Below are positions 14,435 to 15,317 of a DNA stretch of 15,317 bases, in pieces. Position 1 is the stretch's first letter. Every line of letters begins with the position of its first letter. Both the position numbers and the translations under genes were made by a program. The notes beneath the pieces are model-generated. The model was given only the letters and a program-made list of their open reading frames with translations. It did no database searches and was not told the origin of the DNA. The DNA lies in NCBI GenBank assembly GCA_947460275.1, contig CANHHZ010000023.1:1-15317 (forward strand). The letters are read 5' to 3'. The DNA is from Sphingobacteriaceae bacterium (GTDB lineage: Bacteria; Bacteroidota; Bacteroidia; Sphingobacteriales; Sphingobacteriaceae).

Positions 14435-15317
14435 ATGAAAATGATTAAAAAAATAACATATTTATTTGCCGCAACTATAGTTTTGGCAAGTACTTCGTGC
14501 GAAAAAACATTAGACATACAGCCTCAACAAAATATTGATGCTAATGTTGCTTTGCAAAATATTGATGACATCAAAAGTGCTGTTACGGGTCTTTATGGCT
14601 TATTGGGTAACGGTGCTCTTTATGGAACTAACTTGAATATACTTTCAGAATTACAAGGATCTGACAGTTATATTTCTTGGAGAGGAACTTTTCAAAGTTA
14701 TAGACAAGTTGCTAATAAAAACATTGTAGCTGATAATGCAGATGTTTTAAGAACTTGGACAACTTCATATAGAGCAATTATTTTAGCAAACAATATCTTA
14801 GACAAACTTAAGACGATCGATCCTTCAAATACAAAAGAAAAAGGTGAAGCTTACTTTGTTAGAGGTGCTTTATATTTCGAGTTGGTAAGATATTATGGAT
14901 TGCCTTATTTAAACGGGGCAACAAATAGCCAGCTTGGAGTACCAATTGTTACATCAACCGTTTATAACGAAAATCAAGCGAGTGCTAAAACTGCACGTAG
15001 CACTGTAGAACAAGTATACGCACAGGCCGAAGCAGATTTATTAAATGCAGTTACCTTTTTGCCAACAGTAAATGATAAAAGATTAACAAAATATGCAGCT
15101 ATAGCATTTTTATCTCGTTTAAATTTACAAAAAGCAGGTACCGCAGGTGCTGGAGATGCAAACCTAATTAAAGCAAGAGACTTTGCTAATCAGGTAATTT
15201 CTTCAAATGTTTTTGGTTTAAATCCTTTAGTTACCATTGCATTTAACAACAGAAACTCTGCAGAAAGTATATTTGAAATTCAACAGAATGATCAAAATAA
15301 TGCTGGTTCTTCTAACG
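14435..15317 (+). CDS. SusD/RagB-family nutrient-binding lipoprotein, 3' end missing
   Basis: The frame is open from the ATG at 14435 to the window edge, giving 294 complete codons of a family usually 450-600 residues long. The N-terminus has Met-Lys-Met-Ile-Lys-Lys, a hydrophobic stretch and Cys22 (ASTSCEKTLDI), the typical SusD lipoprotein start. The N-terminal SusD-like region includes DDIKSAVTGLYGLL. The TPR-like segment EAYFVRGALYFELVRYYG (138-155) is a family hallmark. It begins 10 bp after the SusC stop, so the two are surely cotranscribed and form one outer-membrane uptake complex, with this protein as the surface lid that binds the nutrient. ATG at 14441 is an equally possible start two codons in. 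The truncation is from the window end, not a mutation. Confidence 0.95.
   Translation, partial: MKMIKKITYLFAATIVLASTSCEKTLDIQPQQNIDANVALQNIDDIKSAVTGLYGLLGNGALYGTNLNILSELQGSDSYISWRGTFQSYRQVANKNIVADNADVLRTWTTSYRAIILANNILDKLKTIDPSNTKEKGEAYFVRGALYFELVRYYGLPYLNGATNSQLGVPIVTSTVYNENQASAKTARSTVEQVYAQAEADLLNAVTFLPTVNDKRLTKYAAIAFLSRLNLQKAGTAGAGDANLIKARDFANQVISSNVFGLNPLVTIAFNNRNSAESIFEIQQNDQNNAGSSN

Noticed and set aside
14425..15317. Frameshifted or broken SusD gene
   Set aside because: The frame is uninterrupted from 14435 to the window edge. It is only cut by the end of the sequence.

Overview
The window looks like the chromosome of a Bacteroidota bacterium, most likely of the Sphingobacteriaceae (Pedobacter-like). 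The basis is the SusC/SusD pair at the right end, AT-rich DNA, almost no Shine-Dalgarno sequences, several TAnnTTTG-type -7 promoter elements typical of the phylum's primary sigma factor, and protein sequences of Bacteroidota character. The placement is by recognition of families, not by a search.

Layout. Positions 1-366 hold no convincing gene. They carry two related REP-like hairpins, a third hairpin between direct repeats, and eight tandem copies of a degenerate heptamer ending against the stop codon of the first gene. Next come a minus-strand LolC/LolE (FtsX-type) permease that appears to use a TTG start (367-1578) and, divergently, a NamZ/DUF1343 exo-muramidase lipoprotein (1657-2856), followed by methionyl-tRNA formyltransferase fmt (3006-3917). 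Two minus-strand genes, an RluA/RluD-type pseudouridine synthase (4760-5785) and a class IV PLP lyase or aminotransferase (3914-4753), form a tight pair whose end overlaps the end of fmt by 4 bp. A large minus-strand FAD plus iron-sulfur 2-hydroxyacid dehydrogenase (5973-8894) is divergent from a PLP-dependent ACC deaminase/D-cysteine desulfhydrase family gene (8973-9848). L-lysine 6-transaminase (9997-11337) follows, then a complete SusC-like TonB-dependent transporter (11449-14424) and the first 294 codons of its SusD-like lipoprotein partner, cut by the window end.

How the genes fit together. Most are housekeeping or ordinary catabolic genes: translation (fmt, rRNA modification), envelope (permease, NamZ, SusCD) and small-molecule oxidation or amino-acid breakdown (FAD oxidase, PLP enzymes, lysine transaminase). 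I see no defence island, phage, integrase, CRISPR array, tRNA or rRNA, and no clearly undescribed multi-gene system. The unusual material is in the gaps between genes. The 78-bp divergent region at 8895-8972 has mirror-image promoter candidates whose -7 elements lie only 4-5 nt from both start codons. There are also a 14-bp direct repeat straddling one of those starts, perfect dyads in two other promoter regions, and the repeat-rich first 366 bp.
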